A stretch of DNA of 64,000 nt from Allocatelliglobosispora scoriae (GCF_014204945.1 NZ_JACHMN010000002.1:2875001-2939000), one strand, 5' to 3'; shown: positions 25,720-34,686, counted from the first letter of the stretch. Translations and numbers: made by a program. The notes: a model not told the origin generated them from the letters alone.

Positions 25720-28700
25720 ATGCGAAAGACCCCTCCAAGATCTCTGGCCGCCGGGCTGGCCGTCGCGCTCACCGCGAGCGTGCTCTCGGCGTCCGGCTCC
25801 GCGCTCGCCTCCACCACCCCCCAGGCCGAACGCCGCATGATCGTGATGCTCGCCGGTGACGCCGCCGTCACCGCCGCCCCCGGCGGCCTGCTGCGTGACA
25901 GTGGCAGCGGTGTCGCTGCGGCCCGGCGCGGCACGGCGGCCCGGCAGGACGACTTCCTCGCCCGGGCCAAGCAGTCCGGCGTGCACACCCGCGGCAACCG
26001 CAAGCTGAACCTGCTGGTCAACGCGGTCGCCGTGACCGTGCCCGCCGACGAGGTCGGCAAGCTGTCGGCGCTGCCGGGCGTCGTCGCCGTCTACCCCGAC
26101 GCGCCGGTCCGGGCATACACCGACGTCAGCGTGCCGCTCATCGGCGCGACCGACGTGTGGAAGAGCAAGGACGCCGCCGGGGCCGACGTACGCGGGGCGG
26201 GGGTCACCGTCGCGATCATCGACAGCGGCGTCGACTACACGCACCCGGACCTCGGCGGCGGCTTCGGCGAGGGGCACAAGGTCGTCGGCGGCTGGGACTT
26301 CGTCAACAACGACGCCGACCCGATGGACGACAACGGCCACGGCACCCACGTCGCGGGCATCATCGCCGGTCGGGCGGCGGCGCCGGGCGGGATCACCGGC
26401 GTGGCGCCGGACGCGAGCATCCTGGCCTACAAGGCGATGAACGAGTGGGGCGAGGGGTCCACCTCCGACATCGTGGCCGCGATCGAGGCCGCGATCGACC
26501 CGGCGAACCCGCACCGCGCCGACGTGATCAACATGAGCCTCGGCGGGCCCGGCGACGGAACCGATCCGCTCGGGCAGGCCGCCACCGCAGCCACCCGGGC
26601 CGGGGTCGTCGTCGTCGCCTCGGCGGGCAACTCCGGGCCCGGTCGGGACACCGTGGGTTCGCCCGCCGCCGCCGACGGGGTCATCGCGGTCGGTGCCTCG
26701 ACGAGCAACTTCCGGGTCGCCAAGGCCTACCTCGCCGGGCGCAAGCCGGAGCTGATCCAGACCTTCCGCGGCGCCCTGTCGGCGAACCCGCAGGTCAAGC
26801 CGGTCACCGCTGAGGTGGTCGACCTCGGTTACGGGGCACCCGAGGACTGGGACCGGGTCGGGGACGTACGCGGCAAGATCCTGAAATTCGAGGGGTTCGT
26901 CGCGCGTACCACCGGCGATCTTTATATCTCGGACCTGGAGCTGGCCCGGGAGGCCGAGCGGCGCGGAGCCGTCGCCCTGCTCGGCGGGCAGTCCGGCGGC
27001 GGGCCGGTGCTCGCCTCGGTGGAGCCCGGCGTAGCTCCGGTCGAGCCCGGCAAGGTACGCCTGCACGAGTCGGGCGACCTCTTCCGGATGGACAGCCTGG
27101 TGATCCTGGGCATGGACGGCGCGCAATTCGCCGAGCTCGGCACCCGGATGGCCGCCGGTCGGGTCGACATCACGATCACCAGCACGGACTCGACGGACGA
27201 GATCGCGTCGTTCTCCTCGCGCGGACCGTCGGGCACCTTCGGCCTCAAGCCCGACCTCGTCGCGCCCGGTGTCGAGATCCGTTCGACGGTGCCGAAGGCG
27301 CTGTTCGAGCCGGGCCAGTACCGGATGTCCGGCACCTCCATGGCCGGTCCGCACGTCGCGGGTGCGGCGGCGCTGCTGCGCCAGCTCCACCCCGGCCAGG
27401 CACCCGCCGATGTCAAGTCGGTGCTGATGGGGACCTCGAAGTCGCTCCGGGGCACCGGGCCGACGGCGCAGGGCGCGGGGCGGCTCGACATCGCCGCCGC
27501 GGCGAAGGCGACCCTGACGGCGCAGCCGCCGAGCATCTCCCTCGGCCTCGCCGACCTCTCCGGCGGCACCGTCGGCGGGACCACCCGGGTCGCGCTGCAC
27601 AACAGCGGCACCCGGGCGATCTCCGTGCGGCTCGACGCCGACCGGCGCGGGGTCACCGTGCGACCGGACCGGGTCGCCGTGCCCGCCGGCGGCAGCGCCA
27701 CCGTCACCGTCACGCTGCGGGTGGACCGGCCCGAGGCCGACACCGAGATCGCCGGTGCCATCAACGCGACCGCCGGTACGCAGCGGATCCACCTGCCCTA
27801 CCTGCTGGTCGTGCGGCCGCTGATCGTGCGGGCGTCGCCCGACCCGAGCGACGGCCACTCGACCGTCTACATCGGTGCGCCGACCGGGCTCGCGGGCGTG
27901 CCGACCGTGACGGTCGACCCGCAGCACGGCCGGTCCTTCACCGTTCCGGCGAAGCTCGAATACGGCAACTGGTACCGCGCCGAGATCGACGTCGACCGGG
28001 CCGGTGCCTACGCGGTCTCCGTCCGCGGCCGTGCCGCCACCGGCCAGATGCTGGTCGGGGCGAGCGGCTTCGAGGTCACCCCGGAAAGCATCCGGCGCAC
28101 CCGCTGGGAGCCGATCGGCCCCGACAGCGCGGGCGGTTCGCTCACCCTCTCCCCCGCCGCGCCGCACCAGGCGATGCTCGCGGAGGAGTACAAGGCCGGC
28201 CCGTGGCTCACCACCGACGACGGCGCGACGTGGAAGCAGCTCAACCGGCTGCCGATCGCGGTCAGCGGCGGCGAAGGGATGATCGTCGCCGATCCGCGGC
28301 ACGCCGAGCGGTTCTTCTACGCCGTCAACGGCACCATGAACGGTTCGACGGTCCTGCGTACCGACGACCGGGGCACCACCTGGCGCACCCTGAACCTGCC
28401 CAACTCCTTCATCTCCGCCTTCCTCGCCGATCCGGCGGGCGCGGCGCTCATCGCGGTCACCGACGCGGGGCTGCAGGTCAGCCGCGACGCCGGTGACAGC
28501 TGGACGGCGTTCGCCACCGGGGTCACCGACAGCATCACCGACACCGCGGTCGCGGGCGGGAACCTCTACCTCGGCACGCCGCGCGGCATCTACGTCGTGC
28601 CCGGCATCGTCGCGGGCGCACCGCAGCCCACCCGCAAGATCTACGACTCGGGTACGCGATTCGTCAGCTCGATCGTCGCCGACGGCTCGGTGATCGCCGC

Positions 28701-29886
28701 CGAGGTCTGGAACGTCGGTGTCGTCGGCTCCCGCGACGGCGGAACCACCTGGTCGACGCTGCTCGCCATGCCGTCCGGCGGCACCGAGCTGCGCTCGTCG
28801 GGCGGGGATGTCGTGCTGGAGACCTACCTCGGCACGAGCCACGTCAGCCACGATCACGGTGCGACCTGGGTCGAGGTGCCCGCACCGTCGCGGGACGCGG
28901 CACAGCTCGACTACGACCGGTGGGCCGACGGCACCATCACGATGACGAACACCGCCGGGGTCTACCGGGGCTCGGCCGACGGCACGGGTTACCGGCGGAT
29001 CGGCGTACAGGGGACGACGGCACACGCGCTCGCCGTCAGCGGTGGCGCGCTGCTCGCGGGCACCGAACTCGGCGTCTACCGCACGGCGCTGCCGGTCGCC
29101 TCCCGCGAGTGGGGTGCGATCGAGACCGAGGGCTACGTCGGCGTCGACGTCACGTTCCTGGCCGTCTCACCGAAAGACCAGAAGATCGTCTGGCGGGTAC
29201 GCGAGAGCGCCTTCGGCGAGTTCTACCTCGACCGGAGCACCGATGCGGGCCTGACCTGGGAGGAGAAGGGCCGCGGCACCGAGATTCCCGACTCGCTGCT
29301 GATCGATCCGGCGGACCCCAACCGCGTCTCGGTCGGTTTCCGCAGCCTGGAGGGTGCGGGCCTCTTCCGCACCGTCGACGGCGGCACGACGTGGAAGAAC
29401 CTCTACCACGACATGACCTTCACCGCGCAGGCCGGCGACCCGGCCGACCCGAAGCGGCTGTGGCTCGGCAACGAACTCGGCCTCTTCCGCTCCGACGACG
29501 GCGGCGCGACCGTGACCAAGGTCCTCGACGGGCCGGTCCGGGCGATCGACCTGAGCGGGCGGCGCATGGTCGTCGGCGGCGACGGCGTACGGGTCAGCAC
29601 CGACGGCGGCCGGACCTTCCGTGCCGCCGACACCGGCCCGCTCGACGTGCACGTCTCCAGCCTCCTGCGCTCCGGCACCACGCTCTACGCCGGGACGACG
29701 GGCAGCTGGGACTACGGCGTGGCCTCCGGCGGGCGTGGCGTGCTGCGCAGCACCGACGGTGGCATGAGCTGGGAGAACATCTCCAGCGGACTGCAGAACC
29801 TGGACGTCGTGTCGCTCGCGGTCACCGGCGGCGCCCTGTATGTCGGCACCGTCAGCGGCGGCGTCCACCGGTTGCCGCTGCACTGA
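25720..29886 (+). CDS. secreted S8 subtilase with C-terminal beta-propeller
   Basis: A 1388-residue exported protease. Residues 1-30 form a signal peptide (ending SALA), then an I9-like propeptide to about 134. The catalytic triad is visible: Asp168 (IIDSGVDYTHPDLGG), His207 (DDNGHGTHVAG) and Ser540 (MSGTSMAGPHVAG). A PA-type insert lies between His and Ser, roughly residues 345-470. After about residue 600 come beta-sandwich domains. From about residue 790 there are repeated 'xDxGxTW' Asp-box segments (TTDDGATW, RTDDRGTTW, SRDAGDSW, SRDGGTTW and others), indicating a sialidase- or Vps10-like propeller for binding, perhaps glycans or proteins. The gene is divergent from a TrmB/LuxR-like regulator. 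Confidence 0.93.
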   Translation: MRKTPPRSLAAGLAVALTASVLSASGSALASTTPQAERRMIVMLAGDAAVTAAPGGLLRDSGSGVAAARRGTAARQDDFLARAKQSGVHTRGNRKLNLLVNAVAVTVPADEVGKLSALPGVVAVYPDAPVRAYTDVSVPLIGATDVWKSKDAAGADVRGAGVTVAIIDSGVDYTHPDLGGGFGEGHKVVGGWDFVNNDADPMDDNGHGTHVAGIIAGRAAAPGGITGVAPDASILAYKAMNEWGEGSTSDIVAAIEAAIDPANPHRADVINMSLGGPGDGTDPLGQAATAATRAGVVVVASAGNSGPGRDTVGSPAAADGVIAVGASTSNFRVAKAYLAGRKPELIQTFRGALSANPQVKPVTAEVVDLGYGAPEDWDRVGDVRGKILKFEGFVARTTGDLYISDLELAREAERRGAVALLGGQSGGGPVLASVEPGVAPVEPGKVRLHESGDLFRMDSLVILGMDGAQFAELGTRMAAGRVDITITSTDSTDEIASFSSRGPSGTFGLKPDLVAPGVEIRSTVPKALFEPGQYRMSGTSMAGPHVAGAAALLRQLHPGQAPADVKSVLMGTSKSLRGTGPTAQGAGRLDIAAAAKATLTAQPPSISLGLADLSGGTVGGTTRVALHNSGTRAISVRLDADRRGVTVRPDRVAVPAGGSATVTVTLRVDRPEADTEIAGAINATAGTQRIHLPYLLVVRPLIVRASPDPSDGHSTVYIGAPTGLAGVPTVTVDPQHGRSFTVPAKLEYGNWYRAEIDVDRAGAYAVSVRGRAATGQMLVGASGFEVTPESIRRTRWEPIGPDSAGGSLTLSPAAPHQAMLAEEYKAGPWLTTDDGATWKQLNRLPIAVSGGEGMIVADPRHAERFFYAVNGTMNGSTVLRTDDRGTTWRTLNLPNSFISAFLADPAGAALIAVTDAGLQVSRDAGDSWTAFATGVTDSITDTAVAGGNLYLGTPRGIYVVPGIVAGAPQPTRKIYDSGTRFVSSIVADGSVIAAEVWNVGVVGSRDGGTTWSTLLAMPSGGTELRSSGGDVVLETYLGTSHVSHDHGATWVEVPAPSRDAAQLDYDRWADGTITMTNTAGVYRGSADGTGYRRIGVQGTTAHALAVSGGALLAGTELGVYRTALPVASREWGAIETEGYVGVDVTFLAVSPKDQKIVWRVRESAFGEFYLDRSTDAGLTWEEKGRGTEIPDSLLIDPADPNRVSVGFRSLEGAGLFRTVDGGTTWKNLYHDMTFTAQAGDPADPKRLWLGNELGLFRSDDGGATVTKVLDGPVRAIDLSGRRMVVGGDGVRVSTDGGRTFRAADTGPLDVHVSSLLRSGTTLYAGTTGSWDYGVASGGRGVLRSTDGGMSWENISSGLQNLDVVSLAVTGGALYVGTVSGGVHRLPLH

Positions 29887-29895
29887 GGCGAGGCT

Positions 29896-29931
29896 CCGGG
29901 CGGCGAGCGTGTGATCGCGCTCGCCGCCCGG
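29896..29931. terminator. perfect stem-loop after subtilase gene
   Basis: Fourteen-base arms 29896-29909 and 29918-29931 (CCGGGCGGCGAGCG and its complement) with an 8-base loop, 10 bases after the subtilase stop. There is no T-run, as is common for high-GC terminators. Confidence 0.75.
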
Positions 29932-29950
29932 GCCGCGGGGCCGGAGCGCG

Positions 29951-29990
29951 CGTCAGGTGGCGGCCGGCCAGGGCACGGCGCCACCTGACG
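29951..29990. terminator. perfect stem-loop before SCO6745-like gene end
   Basis: Twelve-base arms 29951-29962 and 29979-29990 (CGTCAGGTGGCG and complement) enclose a 16-base loop. It lies 6 bases beyond the stop of the minus-strand gene, so it suits termination of leftward transcription. The loop itself is GC-rich and could form a small stem. Confidence 0.7.
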
Positions 29991-29996
29991 GGCGTT

Positions 29997-30779
29997 CTAA
30001 CTCGAGGTCGGGGCGGTGGGGTCCCCCGCCCAGCTGAACCGGACCGGTCCCACCGCGCCGGACGCCGCGTTGACCAGCGTCGTCCACTCCAGCCGCTCCG
30101 GGCGGGTGAGGACTCCATAGGAACGCCCCACGATCCGGTCGGTCGCACCGTCGACCCAGGCCCGCCGCCGAGCGAGCGGGCCGGGCGAGGGGAAGGGCGG
30201 CTGCCAGCCGTAGGCGACCGCCGCCGCCTCGCCGGCCCGTCCCGAGATCAGCGCCTCCACCGGGGCGAGGCCACCGACCCGTGCCGCCATCAGGAAGACC
30301 CCGGCACCGTATTCACGCAGCAGGAACAGCCCGACGGCGGCGGACTCGGCGGGATCGGCGAGCGGCCGGGAGGCGGCCCGCCAGGCTGCGAAGAGCGGCA
30401 GGCCGGCCGGGTCCGCCGCCCGGACCACCCGTTTGGCGAGCTCAGCGAGGCGTTCCACCCGTGGGGTGGTCTGGAGATTCTCCGCTCCCCACCGCCGGAC
30501 CTGGGTCATCACCTCGGCGGCGACCATCACCGGCGGGATGATCGCGCGAGCCGACTCCCAGCCGGCCTGCACCGCATCCGGCGCGATCAGTCCGAGGGAG
30601 GCGGCGACGAGTTCCGGCCGCACCTCGCCCAGGACCCCGCCGCGACCGGCGATGGTGAAGGCCCAGCCACTCAGCCCCAGCTCACGGGCACGCTGAAGGG
30701 TCTTGGGGCACGTCGGTGCGGCGCCGCCGAGCGCCTGGACCGAACGCCGGCTCGCCGCGACCGCCTGCTCGGGGGTCAT
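29997..30779 (-). CDS. SCO6745-like family protein
   Basis: A 260-residue protein, mainly alpha-helical and Ala-rich. It begins MTPEQAVAASRRSVQALGG and contains 'LGLSGWAFTIAGRGGVLGEV' and, near the end, GRSYGVLTRPERLEWTTLVN. I recognise the pattern as the actinobacterial SCO6745-like family (helical, with a short helix-turn-helix-like start), for which no function is known. It starts four bases inside the stop of the metallo-hydrolase gene, so the two form a coupled pair. The family name is from memory and should be tested by a profile search. Confidence 0.6.
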   Translation of the reverse strand: MTPEQAVAASRRSVQALGGAAPTCPKTLQRARELGLSGWAFTIAGRGGVLGEVRPELVAASLGLIAPDAVQAGWESARAIIPPVMVAAEVMTQVRRWGAENLQTTPRVERLAELAKRVVRAADPAGLPLFAAWRAASRPLADPAESAAVGLFLLREYGAGVFLMAARVGGLAPVEALISGRAGEAAAVAYGWQPPFPSPGPLARRRAWVDGATDRIVGRSYGVLTRPERLEWTTLVNAASGAVGPVRFSWAGDPTAPTSS

Positions 30780-31408
30780 GCCGCGAGGGTGGCGCCGGGT
30801 TCCAGTCGGGAATAGTCGCAGCCGGAGAGCATCGTCATGTTGGCGTCACCGACCATGTGCCCCATGTCGTTGAGGAGCCCGTCGTGCAGGGCGATCGCCC
30901 GGCGCGGACCGATCGCCCGGACGAAGTCCACCGACTCGGAGATCTTGAGCCAGGGCCCGCTCACCGGCACGAAGAGCGTCTCGACCTCGGCGCCGACCGG
31001 CACGTCGAACGAGTCGCCGGGGTGGTAGACCGAGCCCTCGACGAGGAATCCGAGGTTGGGCACCGGCGTCACGTCGGGGTGCACGAGCGCGTGCAGCCCG
31101 CCATAAGCCTTGACACCGAAACCCGCGGCGGTGAACTCCTGACCGGAGGAGACCTCGTTGAGAACACCCTTGAGCACGCCGAGCTTCAGCATCACCGAGG
31201 CGTGCGCGTGCACGGTCACGGTCGGCCGCCGCGCCAGGGTGTCGGCGAGTTTCTCCACGTCGAGATGGTCGAAGTGCTCGTGGGTGATGAGAACGGCGTC
31301 CACGCCGTCGAGCGCTGCGGGGCTGGCCCAGGGCCCGGGATCGATTACGAGCACGGCGCCGTCCCGCTCGACGCGTACGCACGAATGCTCAAACTTCGTC
31401 ACCTTCAC
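30776..31408 (-). CDS. MBL-fold metallo-hydrolase
   Basis: A 210-residue small metallo-beta-lactamase-fold enzyme. Metal ligands are in 'AVLITHEHFDHLDVEKLADT' (HxHxDH), with later His and Asp positions in SVYHPGDSFDVP and RRAIALHDGLL. It belongs to the UlaG-like/YtnP short type ('GAEVETLFVPVSGPWLKI'). The substrate is unknown; related proteins act on phosphodiesters or lactones. It overlaps the SCO6745-like gene by four bases and is divergent (59 bases) from the TIGR04222 gene. Confidence 0.88.
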   Translation of the reverse strand: MKVTKFEHSCVRVERDGAVLVIDPGPWASPAALDGVDAVLITHEHFDHLDVEKLADTLARRPTVTVHAHASVMLKLGVLKGVLNEVSSGQEFTAAGFGVKAYGGLHALVHPDVTPVPNLGFLVEGSVYHPGDSFDVPVGAEVETLFVPVSGPWLKISESVDFVRAIGPRRAIALHDGLLNDMGHMVGDANMTMLSGCDYSRLEPGATLAA

Positions 31409-31467
31409 GCTTCACACCCTAGACGGCGCAGTGCACCATGGAGTCCCCTGACGAAGGAGCGGTCACT

Positions 31468-32373
31468 GTGAGCGATACGTGGGGCATCTCCGGACCCCTC
31501 TTCATCACCTTCTATGTCGGCGTACTGGTGCTGGTCGTGCTGGGCACGATCGTGCACCGGCGGTTCGCCTTCGCCGGTCGCGACGACGGCGACCCGGCCC
31601 GACTGACGCCGCAGCACATCGCCTTCCTCAACGGCGGGGCCGACAACGCGATCGCGACGTCGCTGGCGTGGCTGCACGGCCACAACGCGATCACGGTCGA
31701 CGCGAGCGGGGTGGCTCAGCGCAGCGGCGGCGTCCCGATGGGCGCGACGAACCTGGACGCCGCGATCATGCAGGAGACCAGCGCCGGCCTCCGGGCCAGG
31801 TCGCTGCTCAACACGCCTCGGGTGCGCGCCGCGCTCGACGAGATCGGTGCGGGCCTGGAGCGCGACGGACTGCTCATCCCGGCCGAGGCGCGCCGCTCGG
31901 TCCGGACCGGCGTCTACCTGCTGGTCGGGCTCATCCTGCTCGGCATCTGGCGGGCGATCGACGGCGTCGCCAACGAGCGGCCCATCGGCTTCCTCGTCGC
32001 GGCCATGGTGGTCGCGGCCGTCGTCACGCTCCTGTTCCTGCTGGTCCGCCCGACCCGCACGCGGGCGGGCAGCAAGATCCTCTATCAGGTACGCCGGGAG
32101 AACCTCCACCTGCACAACCGCAACCGTCCGGCGTACGACACCTATGGGCCGGACAACTCGGCGCTCGCCGTCGGCCTCTTCGGCGGGGCGGCGTTGTGGT
32201 CCATCTCGCCGTCGCTCGCCGGGCACGCCGGGATCCCGCGCCAGACCGGCTCCGACGGCGGCTCCTCCTATGTCGGCGGCGACTCCGGCAGCGGCGATTC
32301 CGGTGGTGGCGGCGACTCCGGCGGCAGCGGCTGCGGTGGCGGGGGATGTGGCGGCGGCGGGTGCGGCGGGTGA
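31468..32373 (+). CDS. TIGR04222-domain membrane protein with Cys-Gly tail
   Basis: A 301-residue membrane protein. It has an N-terminal membrane segment (FITFYVGVLVLVVLGTIV), a roughly 100-residue cytoplasmic region, and two close membrane segments (GVYLLVGLILLGIWRAI and IGFLVAAMVVAAVVTLLFLL). A last domain ends in a low-complexity Gly/Ser/Asp tail that finishes GCGGGGCGGGGCGG, with three Cys at exact five-residue spacing. This fits the TIGR04222 class, whose C-termini are such tails. GTG 31468 is chosen because GAAGGAG precedes it; codons upstream to 31438 are open but lack a ribosome site. It overlaps the MNIO gene by four bases, suggesting the tail may be its substrate. Confidence 0.85.
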   Translation: MSDTWGISGPLFITFYVGVLVLVVLGTIVHRRFAFAGRDDGDPARLTPQHIAFLNGGADNAIATSLAWLHGHNAITVDASGVAQRSGGVPMGATNLDAAIMQETSAGLRARSLLNTPRVRAALDEIGAGLERDGLLIPAEARRSVRTGVYLLVGLILLGIWRAIDGVANERPIGFLVAAMVVAAVVTLLFLLVRPTRTRAGSKILYQVRRENLHLHNRNRPAYDTYGPDNSALAVGLFGGAALWSISPSLAGHAGIPRQTGSDGGSSYVGGDSGSGDSGGGGDSGGSGCGGGGCGGGGCGG

Positions 32374-33188
32374 GCTCACCCACGACCACGGGCGTGGCCG
32401 GGGTCGGGATCGGATGGCGGCCGGAGATCTCCGGTTTCGTCGAGTCGCTTCCCGGCCTCCGCTTCGTCGAGGTCATCGCGGAGTCGATCGGCTCCGTCGA
32501 CCTCGGCGGGCTGCGTGACCGCGGCATCGCCGTCGTGCCGCACGGGGTCCGGCTCTCCCTCGGCGGCGCGGACCCGGTCGAGCCGGGGCGGGTGGCGCGT
32601 TTCGCCGCCGCGGCCCGGCTCGTCGACGCGAAGCTCGCCAGCGAGCACATCGCCTTCGTCCGGGCCGGCGGGGTGGAGGCGGGTCACCTGCTGCCGCTGC
32701 CCCGCAGCCGGGACGCCGTCCGGGCGATGGTCGCCAACACGCGCTGCGTGCAGGCCGAGCTCGACTGCCCGCTGGCGCTGGAGCCGATCGCCACGCTCTT
32801 CGACTGGCCGGACGACGAGCTCACCGAGGCCGACTTCATCACCGAGATCCTCGACCAGACCGGCGCGCTGCTGCTGCTCGACATCGCCAACGTCTACGCC
32901 AACGCGCGCAACCGGGGTGAGGACCCGGCGGAGCTGCTCGACCGGTTGCCGCTGGAGCGGGTGGCCTACGTACACGTGGCGGGCGGCGCGGAGCACGACG
33001 GGCTCTATCACGACACGCACACCGATCCGGTCCCGGTCGAGGTGCTCGAACTGCTCGGGGAGCTCTGCCGCCGGCATCGGCCCCCGGCGCTGCTGCTGGA
33101 GCGGGACGGGCACTACCCGGCCGCCGCGGTACTGCGGAGCGAGCTGGACGCGCTGGCGGCCGTTTCGGCGTACCCGGCGATCACATGA
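32370..33188 (+). CDS. DUF692 / multinuclear iron-dependent oxygenase (MNIO) family protein
   Basis: A 272-residue TIM-barrel-type protein. Family features seen are 'GVGIGWRPEISGFVESLPGL', 'LASEHIAFVRAGG', 'LEPIATLFDWPDDELTEADF', 'LLLDIANVYANARNRG', 'AYVHVAGGAEHDGLYHDTHT' and LLLERDGHYP. They provide the His/Asp/Glu set that binds two or three irons in MbnB and TglH. Known members oxidise Cys residues in peptide substrates. GTG 32370 overlaps the stop of the Cys-tailed gene (GTGA), and its own stop overlaps the next start (ATGA). The inferred role is modifying the Cys of the neighbouring protein's tail; this is untested. Confidence 0.9.
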   Translation: MSSPTTTGVAGVGIGWRPEISGFVESLPGLRFVEVIAESIGSVDLGGLRDRGIAVVPHGVRLSLGGADPVEPGRVARFAAAARLVDAKLASEHIAFVRAGGVEAGHLLPLPRSRDAVRAMVANTRCVQAELDCPLALEPIATLFDWPDDELTEADFITEILDQTGALLLLDIANVYANARNRGEDPAELLDRLPLERVAYVHVAGGAEHDGLYHDTHTDPVPVEVLELLGELCRRHRPPALLLERDGHYPAAAVLRSELDALAAVSAYPAIT

Positions 33189-33628
33189 ATTATGCGCAGC
33201 GCCAGGCGGACCTGGTGTCGTCGCTCGTGGCCGGGGCCGACGATCCGGCGGGGTTTGACGCCGCGCGGCTCGCGGCGGCCCGGGCCGCGCTGCTGCGCAA
33301 GCGGGCCGGTGAGGTCGCGGCGGCCTGGCCGGAGCTGCGGCTGGCGCTGGGGACGCGGTGGTCGGACCGGTTCGCCGAGTGGGCCCGGGACCGGCGACCG
33401 GCCGGTGCGCTGAGTGACGGATGGTCACTGGCGAGGGAACTCGGCGCCGAGCTGCCCCCGGCCGCCCGGGTGGAGCTCGCAGCGCGGGAGTGCACGCACC
33501 GCTTCGACGGGCTCGGCCCGCCGATTCCACGACGTGGACCCGCGTTGCGGCTGGTCGCGGGGCACCTCATCGTGCGGTTCGGCGGTCGGATGTGGATCTG
33601 GAACCGCAACCGCTCGTCGACCGTCTGA
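33185..33628 (+). CDS. small partner protein of the MNIO enzyme, DUF2063-like
   Basis: A 147-residue, mostly helical basic protein starting MNYAQRQADLVSSLVAGADD. Its first 70 residues (GFDAARLAAARAALLRKRAG then EVAAAWPELRLALG...FAEWARDRRP) follow the pattern of DUF2063-type partners, which dock substrates for MNIO enzymes (MbnC, TglI). The rest carries no domain I can name and ends with GRMWIWNRNRSSTV. The ATG overlaps the MNIO stop by four bases, implying coupled translation. The DUF2063 relation is weak and inferred from pattern and neighbourhood. Confidence 0.6.
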   Translation: MNYAQRQADLVSSLVAGADDPAGFDAARLAAARAALLRKRAGEVAAAWPELRLALGTRWSDRFAEWARDRRPAGALSDGWSLARELGAELPPAARVELAARECTHRFDGLGPPIPRRGPALRLVAGHLIVRFGGRMWIWNRNRSSTV

Positions 33629-33665
33629 GGGCCACTGAATATCACCCACTCTCCCGGGGGTTCCC

Positions 33666-34601
33666 GTGCAGAAGGCACCACTCTTCGTCGCCGCGCTGGC
33701 GGTCGCGCTCCTCGCGGGCTGCGGCTCCTCGAACGACGGCAAAGCGCCCATGTCGGGTGGCCGTGACACCGCCGCCGAAGCACCGGCGCCCGCCGCGGGC
33801 GGCGACGCCAAGGGCTTCTCCTACGACACCGACGCCGGTGGCGAAAACGGCGCCAAGCCGCAGGAGGGGCAGGTCAAGACGGCACTGGGCGACCGGTCCA
33901 TCGTCTACACCGGCTCGCTCACCGTGCGGGTCACCGATGTCGAGGTCAGCTCCGCCAAGGCCGCGACGATCGCGACGACCGCGGGCGGCTTCGTCGGCAG
34001 CGAGAAACGCATCCACACCGCGCCCGACTCGCAGGCCTTCGTGACCCTGCGCATCCCGTCGGCGAAGTTCCAGTCGGTCGTCACGGACCTGGCGGCCCTC
34101 GGCACCGAGCTCAACCGCGAGATCGCGACCGACGACGTCACCGAGCAGTCGATCGACCTCGACGCCCGGATCGCCTCGCTGCGCACCAGCGTGGAGAGCC
34201 TGCGGCGGCTGCTCTCCAAGTCAGGCAGCCTCGCCGACACCATCCAGCTCGAGCAGCAGCTCACGCAGCGGCTCGGGGAGCTCGCGTCGCTGGAGGGCAA
34301 GAAGCGCCGCCTCGACGACCTGGTGACCTATTCGACGATCACGGTCAACCTGGTCGGTCCGGCCGTCGTCATCGATCTGCCGGAGGAGGACGAGCCCGGG
34401 TTCCTCGGCGGCCTCAAGGCCGGTTGGCGGGCGTTCATCGACTTCCTGCAGGTCTCGTCGGCGGTGCTCGGCTTCCTGCTGCCGTTCCTGGTGGTGCTGG
34501 CGGTCGTGATCGGCATCGTGTGGTACCTCCGCCGCTACCGCCGCCGCGCCAAGGCGGTGACGCCGGCCGTGACCCCGGCCCCGCCCGCCGCCGTCGAGTA
34601 G
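33666..34601 (+). CDS. DUF4349 domain-containing lipoprotein
   Basis: A 311-residue protein starting with GTG 33666 after CGGGGG. The lipobox is VALLAGCGSS. The DUF4349 core runs from 'DRSIVYTGSLTVRVTDVEVS' through 'GGFVGSEKRIHTAPDSQAFV' and a coiled coil ('LSKSGSLADTIQLEQQLTQR'). A membrane segment near the C-terminus (GFLLPFLVVLAVVIGIVWYL) is followed by a basic tail. A lipid-anchored N-terminus and a C-terminal membrane span place the domain outside the cell. No enzymatic role is known. It is 37 bases after the partner gene, and a palindrome begins 12 bases after its stop. Confidence 0.88.
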   Translation: MQKAPLFVAALAVALLAGCGSSNDGKAPMSGGRDTAAEAPAPAAGGDAKGFSYDTDAGGENGAKPQEGQVKTALGDRSIVYTGSLTVRVTDVEVSSAKAATIATTAGGFVGSEKRIHTAPDSQAFVTLRIPSAKFQSVVTDLAALGTELNREIATDDVTEQSIDLDARIASLRTSVESLRRLLSKSGSLADTIQLEQQLTQRLGELASLEGKKRRLDDLVTYSTITVNLVGPAVVIDLPEEDEPGFLGGLKAGWRAFIDFLQVSSAVLGFLLPFLVVLAVVIGIVWYLRRYRRRAKAVTPAVTPAPPAAVE

Positions 34602-34612
34602 CGCGACCTCAG

Positions 34613-34683
34613 AGCCGCAACTCTTCAAGAGTTGGTCCTCAGGCCTGGCGGCCTGAGGCACCAACTCTTGAAGAGTTGCGGCT
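34613..34683. repeat. palindromic element, family A (compound form)
   Basis: Perfect 23-base outer arms (34613-34635 and 34661-34683) each contain the CAACTCTTSAAGAGTTG core. Inner CCTCAGGCC/GGCCTGAGG arms extend the hairpin with a bulge. It fills the gap between the convergent DUF4349 and M20 genes, 12 and 4 bases from their stops, and can act as a bidirectional terminator. Confidence 0.9.
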
Positions 34684-34686
34684 TTG

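Noticed and set aside
24681-26060. Upstream extension of the TrmB/LuxR-like regulator to 26060
   Set aside because: It would cover the divergent promoter and the start of the subtilase gene. The added sequence has no regulator features.
25705-29025. A 1106-codon open frame on the minus strand opposite the subtilase gene
   Set aside because: It mirrors the third-position G/C bias of the real gene. The product is a low-complexity Arg/Gly/Asp mixture without domains.
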